DNA from: Prionace glauca
Lineage: Eukaryota > Chordata > Chondrichthyes > Carcharhiniformes > Carcharhinidae
Direction: 5' to 3'
Length of the DNA stretch: 64,000 bases
NCBI GenBank assembly: GCA_037974335.1
Contig: CM075760.1
Span: 21,303,291-21,367,290, forward strand
How positions within the stretch are numbered: the first letter of the stretch is position 1; the number at the start of each line of letters is the position of its first letter. The notes under the pieces were generated by a model. It ran no database searches, had not been told where the DNA came from, and saw only the letters and a list, made by a program, of their open reading frames with translations. This document shows positions 10,440 through 20,119 of the stretch, piece by piece. The translations under genes and the position numbers were made by a program.

Positions 10440-10540
10440 ACATAGCCTACAGTCCGTTCCTTAACCTGAAATGCATAGAGAAAATATGGCTTTTCCATTT
10501 GGTGTCTCAGTTTGTTCAGATTTCAGTTTACAATGAATCA

Positions 10541-10860
10541 TAAGAACATAAGAAATAGGAGCAGGAGTAGGCCATCTAGCCCCTTGAGCCTGCCCCGCCA
10601 TTCAATAAGATCACGGCTGATCTGAAGTGGCTCAGTTCCACTTTCCCGCTTTCTCCCCATAACTCTTAATCCCCTTGCCTACCAAAAACCTATCTACCCG
10701 TGTCTTAAATATATTTAGCGAGGCAGCCTCCACCACTTCAACGGGCAGAGAATTCCAGAGATTCACCACCCTTTGAGTGAAGAAGTTCCTCCTCAACTCC
10801 GTTCTAAACTGCACCCCCCCCCCCTTATTTTGAGGCTGTGCCCTCTAGTCCTGCTGAGGC
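10541..10860 (-). mobile_element. CR1-like LINE 3'-end fragment
   Basis: This is the same 3' end as the LINE at 441: 'CATAAGAACATAAGAAATAGG' on the plus strand, followed by the antisense of the ORF2 C-terminus (RTELRRNFFTQRVVNLWNSL). It diverges after a poly-C stretch near 10813. A further scrap of related sequence may lie near 11065-11150. Confidence 0.8.
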
Positions 10861-11477
10861 AGAATCCCCAAAGTTTCTATCCATCCCTCTCAATCATCAA
10901 TTAGATCATTCACATCTTTCAATTCTGAGCTTCACCTTTCCCAAGCATTCCAAACTCCTCTCACATCATTCACCTTCTTTTTTTTGGTTCGTAACAATTT
11001 AGCCAGGGGAGGGGGCGGGGGGAAAAACCTTCTCAAGGTTTTCATGTCACACTGTTTCCCAGTTTCAGATGTTTCAATAAGATCATCTCTGATTATTCTG
11101 AACTCCAGAGCGAACAGACTCATCCCACTGAATCTCTCCTCTCAGGAGAAACACAGAAATCAATCGCCCCACAGCGTCTGTGAAGGGAACAACATCTAAA
11201 TCTTCCGGCTGGATGAACTGGCCTCGGAGCTGGAGAAGTCAGAGTTGTAACACTAACGATAAACTCTAAAGAACATACATGTCATATACAGAACATACAT
11301 GTCAGATACACACAAAGCACACATGTCAAATCTCGTCACTTCCAAGTTGCGTCTTTTAACTTTCTGCTCTCCACCTCAGACATTTCCACATTCATCAAAA
11401 ACCCCCCACCTCAAACCCCATCCTGCTCCTCAATCCACCGATAATATTACTCGTACCGCAAGGAGTTCGCAGCATTT

Positions 11478-11552
11478 GGCTCCATAGCTCAGTGGAGAGC
11501 ACTGAGTCTTGTAAACCAGGGGTGGTCGCGAGTTCAATTCTCGCTGGAGCCT
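11478..11552 (+). pseudogene. tRNA-Thr-like (TGT), probably decayed
   Basis: The acceptor ends GGCTCCA and TGGAGCC pair and the T-arm GCGAGTTCAATTCTCGC is intact. The anticodon loop CTTGTAA gives TGT. The D-loop is shortened, and the anticodon stem (TGAGT against ACCAG) is out of register compared with the usual CTGGT against ACCAG. I infer a pseudogene or poorly folding copy. No strong T run follows at once. Confidence 0.65.
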
Positions 11553-11969
11553 CCAGGCAAAGGTTAGCTCATACATACTCTGGGAAAAAGGTAAGTCGTA
11601 CTCAGAAGGGAAACAGAGTGTTCTTATGAGTGGAGGGGCAGATCAGGTGCCATTTTGGAAAGCAAAACGATATTCTTCTTTGGGAGAAGAAATCGAAAGA
11701 GCAGAACATATTTGACGAGCTGATAAATATAAATGTTGATATTAAGAATAGAGTAGATGCGTTTGTACAAGGAATGTATAAAGTTAGTGTGTTGGTGCAG
11801 CTGATAATTGGAATGAGAATTACATTTTGTTCTTATTGCTGGCAGACTGGAGTTTAAAAATAACGAGGTGTTTCTCCTGTTAAACAGGATTTTGTGGAAA
11901 CCAGGTTCAATATTCTGCGCAGATGTGACAGTCACATTTAAAAATGGATATGCTTTGCATTAGATACGG

Positions 11970-12432
11970 TAAAGAGAAGGTTCACCAGATTGCTCCCTGG
12001 GGTCAGTGAGTTGTCCTGTGATGAAATTCTCTGGAGTTTAGAAGAATAAGCGGTGATCTATTTAAACTTACACAGTGCTGATTCGGTTTGATAGGATGGA
12101 GGCTGAGAGATTTTCTTTCTCTCTGCTGGTCGGGAATCTAACCCCCTGCGGCACAGATCACCGGCTGCTCATTTAGGGTAAGATAAGGAGAAATTACTTC
12201 ACTCAAAGGGCAAGAATCTTTGATATTTTCTGTGCCTGACAGTGACGTATGCCCCATCATCGAGCACATTTAAGGTTGGGATAAACAGGTTTCTGATCTC
12301 TTAGAGAATTCAGGGATCTGGGGAGCTGGTGGAAAAACTAAGTTGTATCCCAATATCAGCCATGATGGTATTGAATGGTGGAAATCTCGTTGGACCGAAT
12401 GGCCTGCTCCTCCTCCTATGATTCCTGTTAGA
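11970..12432 (+). mobile_element. LINE 3'-end fragment
   Basis: The start reads like a decayed CR1 ORF2 C-terminus ('AGGTTCACCAGATTGCTCCC'). It continues through 'AAGGAGAAATTACTTCACTC' and ends with 'GACCGAATGGCCTGCTCCTC' and 'TATGATTCCTGT'. It is heavily diverged and has no open frame. Confidence 0.65.
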
Positions 12433-12879
12433 ATAAAAACAGGAAGGACTGGAATTTCTCAGCAGGGCTTGAAACAGATGTGGAGTTAAGTTTCCGAGTT
12501 CAATATGATTCTTTTCAAACGAGTAACTGAGTGTGAATTATAACAAGTAGCACAACATCGAGACTGCAAACACTTCCAGTATCACTAGTTTCGGTCTTTT
12601 TGAGCTCACACTACTATCAGATATTTCAGATGGTGAATAACCATATAAGTCTGCACCTAGAAACCCATTAAATTCTGTTGGGGACTGAACGAGATGCGAA
12701 TAAATGCTCGGTGTCAAAATCGAACTTTCCCCTCAGTGCACTTTATTTCATAGAAAACATTTGAGGGTGAAATCAGAACAATGATAACATGTCTTTAACA
12801 CCGAGGTTCAGATAATGTTAAGCAACAAACTGAAATCAAACAATTTTCCCTTCCCCGACATGAGAAAGCTTAATCAAAA

Positions 12880-12950
12880 GTCCTGCCCGGATTCGATCAG
12901 GTGACCATGCGCGTGTGAGGCGACTGTGATAACCACTACACTACAGAAAC
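12880..12950 (-). pseudogene. tRNA-Val pseudogene (CAC)
   Basis: The minus strand starts GTTTCTGTAGTGTAGTGG and has the anticodon loop CTCACAC (CAC), but the anticodon stem is broken. The T-arm reads CACCTGATCGAATCCGGG, which no longer pairs properly. A TTTT in transcription sense lies at 12876-12879. It is the decayed partner of the Val copy at 13.9 kb, lying in a tandem duplication. Confidence 0.75.
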
Positions 12951-13357
12951 AGCTGGAAACAGGGTAGAGCAAACCTGCCTGTCTTCAATGTTCAACTGCG
13001 CTGTGTTGCTGCAGGTTCCGATGGTTAGACTGAGAGCCCATGTCACTGAATTCAGGAAGATAACCGTTACTTTCAAGCTGATTGTACAACTTATCCCCAA
13101 CACCAACATTTAAAAGCGTTCGTCTCGCAAATATCTAAGGGAGCAATGATTTCTACCCATTCATTAACACATCATTTTCATCTTTCTTCCAATAATCATC
13201 CGCATTTTGTATCCTGTCGCTCCCGTACTTCTTTGTTCTTTAAATGTGACATTTCCAATTCAGATACTGAAAAGGAAATCTCCCTGATACTGATTCCGAC
13301 AGAACTGGTACAGACCGGGAAGTAACACAGGATTGTTGTACAACAATAAATCTACAG

Positions 13358-13400
13358 TCCCTGACCGGGAATCGAACCCGGGCCGCGGCGGTGAAAGCGC
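13358..13400 (-). pseudogene. tRNA-Glu 3' half (truncated)
   Basis: Only the 3' 40-odd bases of a tRNA-Glu remain, with loop CTTTCAC (TTC), T-arm and acceptor 3' strand. At about 13401 it joins unrelated sequence 'CTGTTTCTGCACTGTAGGG', which resembles a SINE tail. The D-arm and 5' acceptor are missing. Confidence 0.8.
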
Positions 13401-13699
13401 CTGTTTCTGCACTGTAGGGTTCTAGGGTTCTGTGTCTATTACTTCCCTTCAAAAATCAGAGCAACAGGAAATTAAGAAACGACGAGCTTAAGGGCAGTTT
13501 AAATGATGGTGTCCCTTCAGTGCAGCTAATTGTGTTTCTAAAGTGAGATGATTTCTGTTTGTTACACAGTTCAGGCTGACCTGATTCAGAGAAGGATCAG
13601 GCTCAATCCTCCCGATGGCCTTTCCCAACTCCATTTCTTCAAAAGAATTTCAGTAACATTTCCATTAAATAATATGATTGTGACATATGTCAATGTGGT

Positions 13700-13763
13700 T
13701 GTATGTCCGAGCGGTCTAAGGCTCCAATCTCCGTGGAGGTGTGGGTTCGAATCCCAACGCGAG
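13700..13763 (+). pseudogene. tRNA-Leu-like relic lacking the anticodon arm
   Basis: 'TCCGAGCGGTCTAAGGC' matches the D-arm of tRNA-Leu. 'TCTCCGTGGAGG' looks like its long variable arm, and 'GTGGGTTCGAATCCCA' is a good T-arm. The anticodon arm between them is deleted, so it cannot decode. The Leu assignment is by resemblance. Confidence 0.65.
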
Positions 13764-13897
13764 TGAAATGGGTTGAAATTTTGATCCTTACTGTTGTTGT
13801 AAGATTGAATGCAGGAGTGTGCGCAGTGTCGTTTTCGTCATGTGATTCTTCTGTGAAATGTGCGCCTTTTCCTCCAGTTCACTTACAGTATAATGAG

Positions 13898-13968
13898 TGT
13901 TCCTGCCCGGTTTCGAACCGGGGACCTTTCGCGTGAGGCGGACGTGATAACCACTACACTACAGAAAC
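13898..13968 (-). tRNA. tRNA-Val-like (CAC) with a 2-nt shorter anticodon loop
   Basis: The acceptor GTTTCTG and CAGGAAC pair along all seven positions. The D-arm TAGTGTAGTGGTTATCA and T-arm CCCCGGTTCGAAACCGGG are intact. The anticodon region reads CCGCCTCACGCGAA, two bases short of the usual TCGCCTCACACGCGAA, so the loop would have only five bases (CTCAC). The body is well preserved but decoding is doubtful. No clear T run is seen downstream. Confidence 0.7.
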
Positions 13969-14388
13969 AACTGGGAAACTAATGGAGCAAATCTGCCTGT
14001 CTGCAATGTTCAACTGCGCTGTGTTGCTGCAGGTTCCGATGGTTAGACTGAGAGCCCATGTCACTGAATTCAGGAAGATAACCGTTACTTTCAAGCTGAT
14101 TGTACATCTTATCCCCAACATCAACATTTAAAAGCATTCGTCTCGCAAATATCTAAGGGAGCAATGATTTCTACCCATTCATTAATGCATCATTTTCATC
14201 TTTCTTCGAATAATCTCAGCATTTGTATCATCAGCGCTTTGTAATCTGTCGCTCCCTTTTTCATTTGTTCTTTAAATGTGACATTTCCAATTCAGATACT
14301 AAAGAGGAAATCTCCCTGATACTGATTCCGACAGAACTGGTGCAGACCGGGAAGTAACATAGGATTGTTGTACAGCAATAAATCTACA

Positions 14389-14460
14389 TTCCCTGACCGG
14401 ACATCGAACCCGGGCCGCGGCGGTGAAAGCGCCGAATCCGAACCACTAGACCACCAGGGA
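14389..14460 (-). tRNA. tRNA-Glu (TTC), slightly altered
   Basis: A complete 72-nt tRNA-Glu body with anticodon loop CTTTCAC (TTC). Departures from the clean copy at 9.3 kb: the T-arm reads CCGGGTTCGATGTCCGG (one G-U pair, still seven-base loop), and one D-loop base is changed (GTGGTTCGGA). No T-run terminator lies close by. It may be functional or in early decay. Confidence 0.7.
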
Positions 14461-14539
14461 AGCTGGCTGGTTTCAACCTATTACTTCATCCATGAGTCAC
14501 CTACCTTTAGTTTTATTTCGACATAGACACAATCTCAGG

Positions 14540-14715
14540 ATAAGGCGCTGATGATTCAGGACTGAGATGAGGAGAAATTGCTTCACTCAAAGGCTGGTGA
14601 ATCTTGGGAATTCTCTACTCCAGAGGGTGTTGATGCTCCGTCATTGAACACATTTCAGTTTGGGTTAAACAGATTTATGATCTGTCCAGGAATGAATGGA
14701 AGCAGGGATGTGGAA
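14540..14715 (+). mobile_element. LINE 3'-end fragment
   Basis: 'CAGGACTGAGATGAGGAGAA', then 'GGCTGGTGAATCTTGGGAATTC', then 'TTGAACACATTTCA', match the LINE tail family at 2.7 and 12.2 kb. It is diverged and non-coding. Confidence 0.65.
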
Positions 14716-14787
14716 TTGGAACAAATGCTCAGCCAATAGCTCATTTTTCAGTTGTTTTTTTATGTTTAAAGGTATAATGGAAGCACA

Positions 14788-14862
14788 CATATATATACAC
14801 ACGATATATATACATGAAATAGTGTACAGATATATATATATAAAATGTTATATGTAATATGT
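14788..14862. repeat. AT/TA-rich microsatellite
   Basis: Interrupted (AT)n and (AC)n runs such as 'ATATATATACACACGATATA' and 'GATATATATATATAAA'. Confidence 0.9.
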
Positions 14863-15015
14863 TTGAAGTCAATCGTCATTAAATAATGTTGGTAATACTA
14901 GATAACAGTACAGCCGGGAACAATTCACAGCTATTTTTTATTGGCACCCACGGACCCATTGCCAACAGGTAACTGTTTAACCGTGAATGCTGATGGTGAG
15001 GAAATAGTAAAATTC

Positions 15016-15089
15016 CGACTTTGGGTGGTCTCGAACCACCAACCTTTCCGTTAATAGCCAAACGCGCTGACCAATTGCGCTACAGAGAC
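15016..15089 (-). pseudogene. tRNA-Asn-like with anticodon ATT, decayed
   Basis: The minus strand matches tRNA-Asn (GTCTCTGTAGCGCAATTGG, T-arm TGGTGGTTCGAGACCACC). The loop is CTATTAA, which gives ATT in place of GTT. The anticodon stem has a mismatch, and the acceptor 3' strand CAAAGTC pairs poorly with GTCTCTG. Flanking DNA (from about 14960) matches that of the intact Asn copy at 16.8 kb, so the two arose by duplication. Confidence 0.75.
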
Positions 15090-15649
15090 TAAGACAGCAG
15101 CTGAACCAGTTTGTGACCAATGATCACGCAATCTGAAGCTTAATTTCATTATTAATGCACTGGGCTGTGCTTCGAAAACGGCTACAATTAACCTTGTCTC
15201 ATTTATGACTGTTCATGGCAGTGTTCACTACAATCACACATTTGGTGCAGTCTTGTACAGTAATGCACTAGGCCATGTCTCTTTATATACTGCGTTTGAC
15301 TCATTTGAATCATTATTGCAATAGACTTTGCACTGTTTACATTACATTACATGCCGCTTCATTTATTAATACATATAGACATGCCATGATAAATGCTACA
15401 AATCATCGTCTCTGAACTATTATTACTTAGTCAAGAGTCCACTTACGTTACATTAGGCTCCATCTCAGATATTATTGTGCGAGGCTCTATGTCATGCACT
15501 ACTGAACACACCCGTGTATCACGAATAAAGCAGACACTTTCTCACTAATTGTTTTTCTATCAAATGTGTCTAATAGATGGAATCGAACAAAGAGCGAGTG
15601 AGAAGAATAGATGGATATTAACTAAAAAGTGCAGTATAATTGTGTGGAT

Positions 15650-16145
15650 GAAATTGTGTTATAGATCAGAGTGAGTTAGGTCTCGAACTGTGCTAAAGTC
15701 AAAAATTATAACAAGGAACTATATTTACATACACACAGAACATATTATAGAGGCAGGGTTCAGGCTGGATTTCTGAACGGATTAAGGAAAAAACTGAGCG
15801 CCGAGGAATGGAAAATCCAGCGAAAAAGAGGCATGTGTCCAATTATAATGAAATATTATTTGATAATGTCTGGATGATAAAATAGACAAATCATTAAATC
15901 ACTAAAATGTAAGGTTATTCAATAATTAGCTGGTAATCGACATGTTCACTAGCGGGAAGGTAAATAGGAATGCAAGTATTAAATTCACTATCCTTCGGCC
16001 AGATTTCCCTTTGAATCTTACTGACAGAGACATTAATGCCATTGCTTTACTGATTGTTCCCTTTCCATGGAAACAGGGAAATACATTTTCCTCAAATATC
16101 TCCTCAAACCTGCTCCACTAACCTTGAGATTAAAATGATACAACA
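15650..16145 (-). repeat. interspersed repeat, right arm of an inverted pair with 7.79-8.28 kb
   Basis: This is the reverse complement of 7790-8278: for example 'CAGAGTGAGTTAGG', 'GCGCCGAGGAATGGAAAATCC', 'GATAATGTCTGGATGA' and 'TTTCCATGGAAACAGGGAAA'. The arms are about 7.4 kb apart and enclose most of the tRNA array. Arm divergence looks moderate. Confidence 0.75.
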
Positions 16146-16821
16146 CCATCATCTGCTGGCGGTCAACAGCAGCTGCAGGCGCTAGTGCTTGTGAGTCTGC
16201 GAACCGGTTACTGAAATATGAATATTGAACGATATTGTCCGAGATTGGAGTTTGTAGAAGGATCTCGGCTGGTGTATTCGCCCTTTTTATAACCAGGCAC
16301 CGCAGATAAACAGTGTTCTTCATTTCCCATTGGGAGACAATGTCTGGAGATTGAATTTGGGATTATTTGAAACTTCAAATTGTACATTCGATGCAGTTAC
16401 CAAACGTTAATCAAATTCAGAATCTTAGTGGGTAAACATTTCTGCCCTCTGCAATTCGTTTGTCCGACATTTTCACGGTTTAGTCTTAAAAAAGGCACAA
16501 AGAATTAGACATTTACAGGGATACACACACACACACACACAGGTTATTGGAGCCTACAGAGAAACAGGGGAGCATACACAGATTCATGGACACATGTAGA
16601 TGTAGGGGCACACTAGATTCAGATACACCAAGATTCAGGCGCAGACACATAGAGATCCTGGTAACTCGAAAGATACAAGGGCACGCACAGTATCAGAGGT
16701 ATATACAATGTCTCAGCTTGTACACTGCCAAATTCTCTCTCGTAGTTCCAAACTTTTGATTGAGTTGAAGCAGGCAACTGTTTACCCGTGAATGCTGATA
16801 GTGAGAAAAATAGCAAAAATC
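16146..16821. other. tRNA-array spacer
   Basis: No gene recognised. A short (CA)n lies near 16522-16541. From about 16765 the DNA matches that before the Asn relic near 14.96 kb ('CCGTGAATGCTGATAGTGAG'). Confidence 0.4.
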
Positions 16822-16838
16822 CGTCCCTGGGTGGTATC

Positions 16839-16874
<36 letters not shown>

Positions 16875-16895
16875 GACCAATTGCGCCACAGAGAC
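16822..16895 (-). tRNA. tRNA-Asn (GTT)
   Basis: A complete 74-nt tRNA-Asn: acceptor GTCTCTG paired with CAGGGAC, D-arm TGGCGCAATTGGTCAGCGC, anticodon stem TTCGG and CCGAA around loop CTGTTAA (GTT), T-arm GGTGGTTCGATACCACC, discriminator G. An AAAAA run at 16814-16818 on the plus strand serves as terminator in transcription sense. It looks functional. Confidence 0.93.
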
Positions 16896-17278
16896 TGAGA
16901 CGACAGCAGTTACGTATATTCTAAACTAGTGTGACGAAAACCTGTTCCAGAACTGCAGCATGACGGCACTGTTTACAATTCTATACAAGTCTCTTTAGTT
17001 CCGTTGATCCTTCAGCACTGCTGTAGAGTGTTGGTTATTCCCTTCCTCCTATGAACGGGCAGGTAAAATAAATCCATGTATCTTATCACAGGGAGGAATT
17101 GAAAAGGAGTCAAGGGAACGAACCACAAGTAGCCTAACGATCCAGTACTTGCCACTCAATCATCAATAACAACATTGCGATCCATTTCCCTCAAGATTTA
17201 ATATTTCCCCTTGTTTTCTCCTAATTTTAGCAGGATATTCGCTTCAATATAGAGAGTGAACAGAGAATGAAGGGACTT

Positions 17279-17349
17279 TGCATTGGCCGGGAATCGAACC
17301 CGGGCCTCCCGCGTGGCAGGCGAGAATTCTACCACTGAACCATTAATGC
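17279..17349 (-). tRNA. tRNA-Gly (GCC), acceptor with two mismatches
   Basis: The 71-nt body matches vertebrate tRNA-Gly: D-arm GTTCAGTGGTAGAATTC, loop CTGCCAC giving GCC, T-arm CCCGGGTTCGATTCCCGG, 3' strand CCAATGC. The 5' acceptor strand is GCATTAA where GCATTGG is usual, leaving two A-C oppositions at the base of the stem. No T run follows closely. It may be functional but weakened, or in early decay. Confidence 0.75.
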
Positions 17350-18407
17350 TGCTCTTGCTAGTGAGATTCCCACATGCTCTCTCTTCCTTCACACTCAGCA
17401 GCATTGTAATTTCCTGATTTTGTCCTTTCATTCCCCAAATGCCCACAAATGCTCTCACTCAAATCTCACACACAACATCGCACAAGTCTCTCATGCTGTT
17501 AACACCTTCCTTTCATTCACAACCGCATCTCAAACTTTCAACCTTCCTCCAAAACACAAGCACTCTGCAACAATGCCCCTCTCACACAGCCTCACTCTCC
17601 CAAAAATGCCTCTGCTTTCACCACATCAGTCTAAACACGCTTAAAACTTGTTCAAATTATTTGCACACTATTTCTTCCACTCAACCCATATCACTACAAT
17701 ACGCCTCATGCCATTCTGCAAAAGCTTTCAGTTGCTACATTTCTTCAAAGCTGGTACCCAGTGCGACACCAGGCCAAACTTCCACTGTCAACACTTGATA
17801 ACACCTATATAGGGTTACAAGTTAACTCGGAATGAGTTAAAAATAGGACTTCGGAGAGCTAGGAGGGGGCATGAGAAGTCCTTGCCAAGTTGGATAAAGG
17901 AAAACCCCAAAGCTTTTTACTCTTACGTTAAAAAATGCATTAAATCTTCATATATCGAGGCCAGTCTGCGACATCTGAAAGCAATGAATCCTCACCACGA
18001 GACCACCAGGATCCCATCTGCCTGATTCTCCCAGATACTGATTACAGGAATGTGCACAGCGCCAATTGTCCGCACTTACACACTCCTTCCTGTCTGTTAA
18101 GATTTGAAATTGTTCATATTTTCACATTGACTTCCAGTGTGATGAAAGCAGAGCTGTGATAAGCTGATGTTGTTCAATGGATTTACTGCAGTAAGGTTTA
18201 TGTCAGTTCGATGCAAACATTGGTGTTTGAATGTGGTCAGTTACAGTGAAATTTAATGCAGTGGAAAGTAGCCTACTCATTTTTACAGGAGGAACCAGCA
18301 AGGGAAATATAAATATGAATAATTGTGCAACGGGACTGATATTTCTCCCTGCTGTTCAAATTGGCACAAGTATTGATCCACGATTTTGAAGCGCTGCGCA
18401 TGTGTTG
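17350..18407. other. tRNA-array spacer
   Basis: Overlapping 74- and 119-codon plus-strand frames at about 17420-17798 are Ser/His/Thr-rich without a domain; I do not call them. 18005-18110 resembles 6290-6400, and 18145-18385 is the paralogue of 9000-9245. Confidence 0.4.
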
Positions 18408-18479
18408 GGTTCTGTGGTGTAATGGTGAGCACTCTGGACTCTGAATCCAGCGATCCGAGTTCAAATCTCGGCAGAGCCT
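18408..18479 (+). tRNA. tRNA-Gln (CTG)
   Basis: A complete 72-nt body: acceptor GGTTCTG paired with CAGAGCC, D-arm TGGTGTAATGGTGAGCA, anticodon stem TCTGG and CCAGC around loop ACTCTGA (CTG), T-arm CCGAGTTCAAATCTCGG, discriminator T. TTTT at 18482-18485 is the Pol III terminator. It looks functional. Confidence 0.93.
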
Positions 18480-18740
18480 TGTTTTAATTTGCAAATACAG
18501 ATGATGGATTGGCTGAAGGGCGTTTCATTTAAGTTTATCACCAAGTCCTATTCGAGAGGAGAATTTGCCAGCCCGTTCAGCTGCTGTTACTCAATTCAAG
18601 GGCAATTAGGGATGATCGTAAATGAATAAAGACAATCCCAATAATGGACCTTTTCCTCACAAGTAAACGCAAACTTTTTCACAATGTTTCTGCCTGAAAC
18701 TTCCGAAACGTCGAGCTAATATGTAACAACTATCCCACTT

Positions 18741-18805
18741 TCCCATGTGGCGCAATGGGTAACGCGTCTGACTACGCATCAGAAGATTCTTGGTTCGCTC
18801 AGTGC
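18741..18805 (+). pseudogene. tRNA-Arg-like (ACG), 3' half decayed
   Basis: 'GTGGCGCAATGGGTAACGCG' and 'TCTGACTACGCATCAGA' give the D-arm and anticodon arm of tRNA-Arg-ACG. The 3' half ('TTGGTTCGCTCAGTGC') does not form a T-arm or pair with the 5' end, so it is a pseudogene. Confidence 0.75.
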
Positions 18806-19440
18806 AAAGTTTTAAAAGGTGTTCACAAATTCCTTGTTACTTTCGATGAAAAAGGTATTTAATCGCTTTATACGTATTCAGACAAATGGTGGCAAGCATA
18901 TTTTCAGCTTCTCTGGAGAAAGTAATGTTAGGAAATTGCTAATGAAGAGCAACCGACTATTTTAAGTTTTTTTCCTTGAAAACAATAATTTAATAAGATT
19001 AGGATATTAAATAAATGCTAAACTCAAATACATTTTGGACAGAATTCAACATGTCTTAGAGAATTTACACTATTTTGTAAATATTTTCATAAAATTCAGC
19101 ATTTCTGATTTTGGAGAAAGCAGTTCAAGCTGAGGTCAGAGCAAAGATAATATGACTGTAACATCGAGATTCTGATAATATTCAGCACCAAACTGAAAAC
19201 ATAGACTTCCCTCACCCTAGCATGTTTCAGATGGTGATTAACTATGTTAGTCTGCACCTAAACCTATTAAATTGTCTTGTAGACTGGATGACTTGCTGAT
19301 ATGTGCAGGTGTCAAAATAGGGAAGTTTCTTTTCTGGCATTGCATCAAACAATTTATCATTTCTTATTTGACACAAAGCATTTGAGGCCGAGGCCAGAGC
19401 GAAGATACTATGGGCGTAACATCGAGATTCAGATAATGTT
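18806..19440. other. duplicated array flank
   Basis: 19120-19320 resembles 12600-12830 ('TTTCAGATGGTGATTAAC', 'AGTCTGCACCTA', 'AACATCGAGATTC') and is partly repeated again at 19370-19450. This is further evidence of repeated local copying. No gene is seen. Confidence 0.5.
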
Positions 19441-19748
19441 CAGGAACAAAATGCCCCGGCCGATGAAGGCATGCTTTAAGGTGCGAGGGGCAAGGTTTAA
19501 AGGAGATGGACATGGCAGATTGTTTGCACAGAGAGTAGGGGGTTCCTGGAACTCGCTGCCGGGGAGAGATAGTAGAAGCAGATGCAGTTGTGACTTTTAC
19601 ATCACTTGACAAATACATAAATAGGATGGGAATAGAGGGATATGGTCCCGGAAGGATAGGGGGTTTTAGTTAAGTCGGACAACATGGTCAGTGAAGGTTT
19701 GAAGGGCCGAATGGTATGATCTTGGGCTGTAATTTTCTCTGTTCTTTG
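19440..19748 (+). mobile_element. LINE 3'-end fragment
   Basis: 'TTTAAAGGAGATGGACATGG', 'TTCCTGGAACTCGCTGCCGG', then 'GAAGGGCCGAATGGTATGAT' and the ending 'TTTTCTCTGTTCTTTGT' are the tail wording of a CR1/L2-type LINE. It is non-coding and old. Confidence 0.65.
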
Positions 19749-20119
19749 TACTGCCATTTTTCTTTATCCAAACTGAGCCTCAGACCCTGTAGCTCTATAT
19801 TTAGCCACTTCATCTCTGACATCTTCTCCACTCACACAACCCTGTGAGGTGTCTGTACTGATCTTATTGTGGCATCATGAGCGTTCCACATACAACATGA
19901 CTTGTATCTATAAATTCTCATCTTGAACATTTCAATTGAAATTTCAAAGCAAGCAGAGCCTTTTGAGCAAAATGGTTCAGATTCCCATCCCCTTTAATGT
20001 GAACAAGTTGTTTCTGATTTAGTATAGAGGTTGTCTATTAAACAATGACTGAACACAGGGGATGAATGTGAGAAGCTGAAGTTTCCAGTTGAAGAGGTTC
20101 CCAGTGTCTCTGAGCAGCT

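Larger units (their letters stand above)
12880..14460. repeat. direct tandem duplication carrying a Val and a Glu tRNA each
   Basis: Unit 1 (about 12880-13400) and unit 2 (about 13898-14460) share nearly 500 bp in the same order. Each has a minus-strand tRNA-Val copy, then matching DNA including 'TGTTCAACTGCGCTGTGTTG', 'CCCATGTCACTGAATTCAGG' and 'GCAAATATCTAAGGGAGCAA', then a minus-strand tRNA-Glu copy. Unit spacing is about 1018 bp. The left unit's tRNAs are decayed and the right unit's are better kept. The DNA before 5695 matches part of the same unit. Confidence 0.85.
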
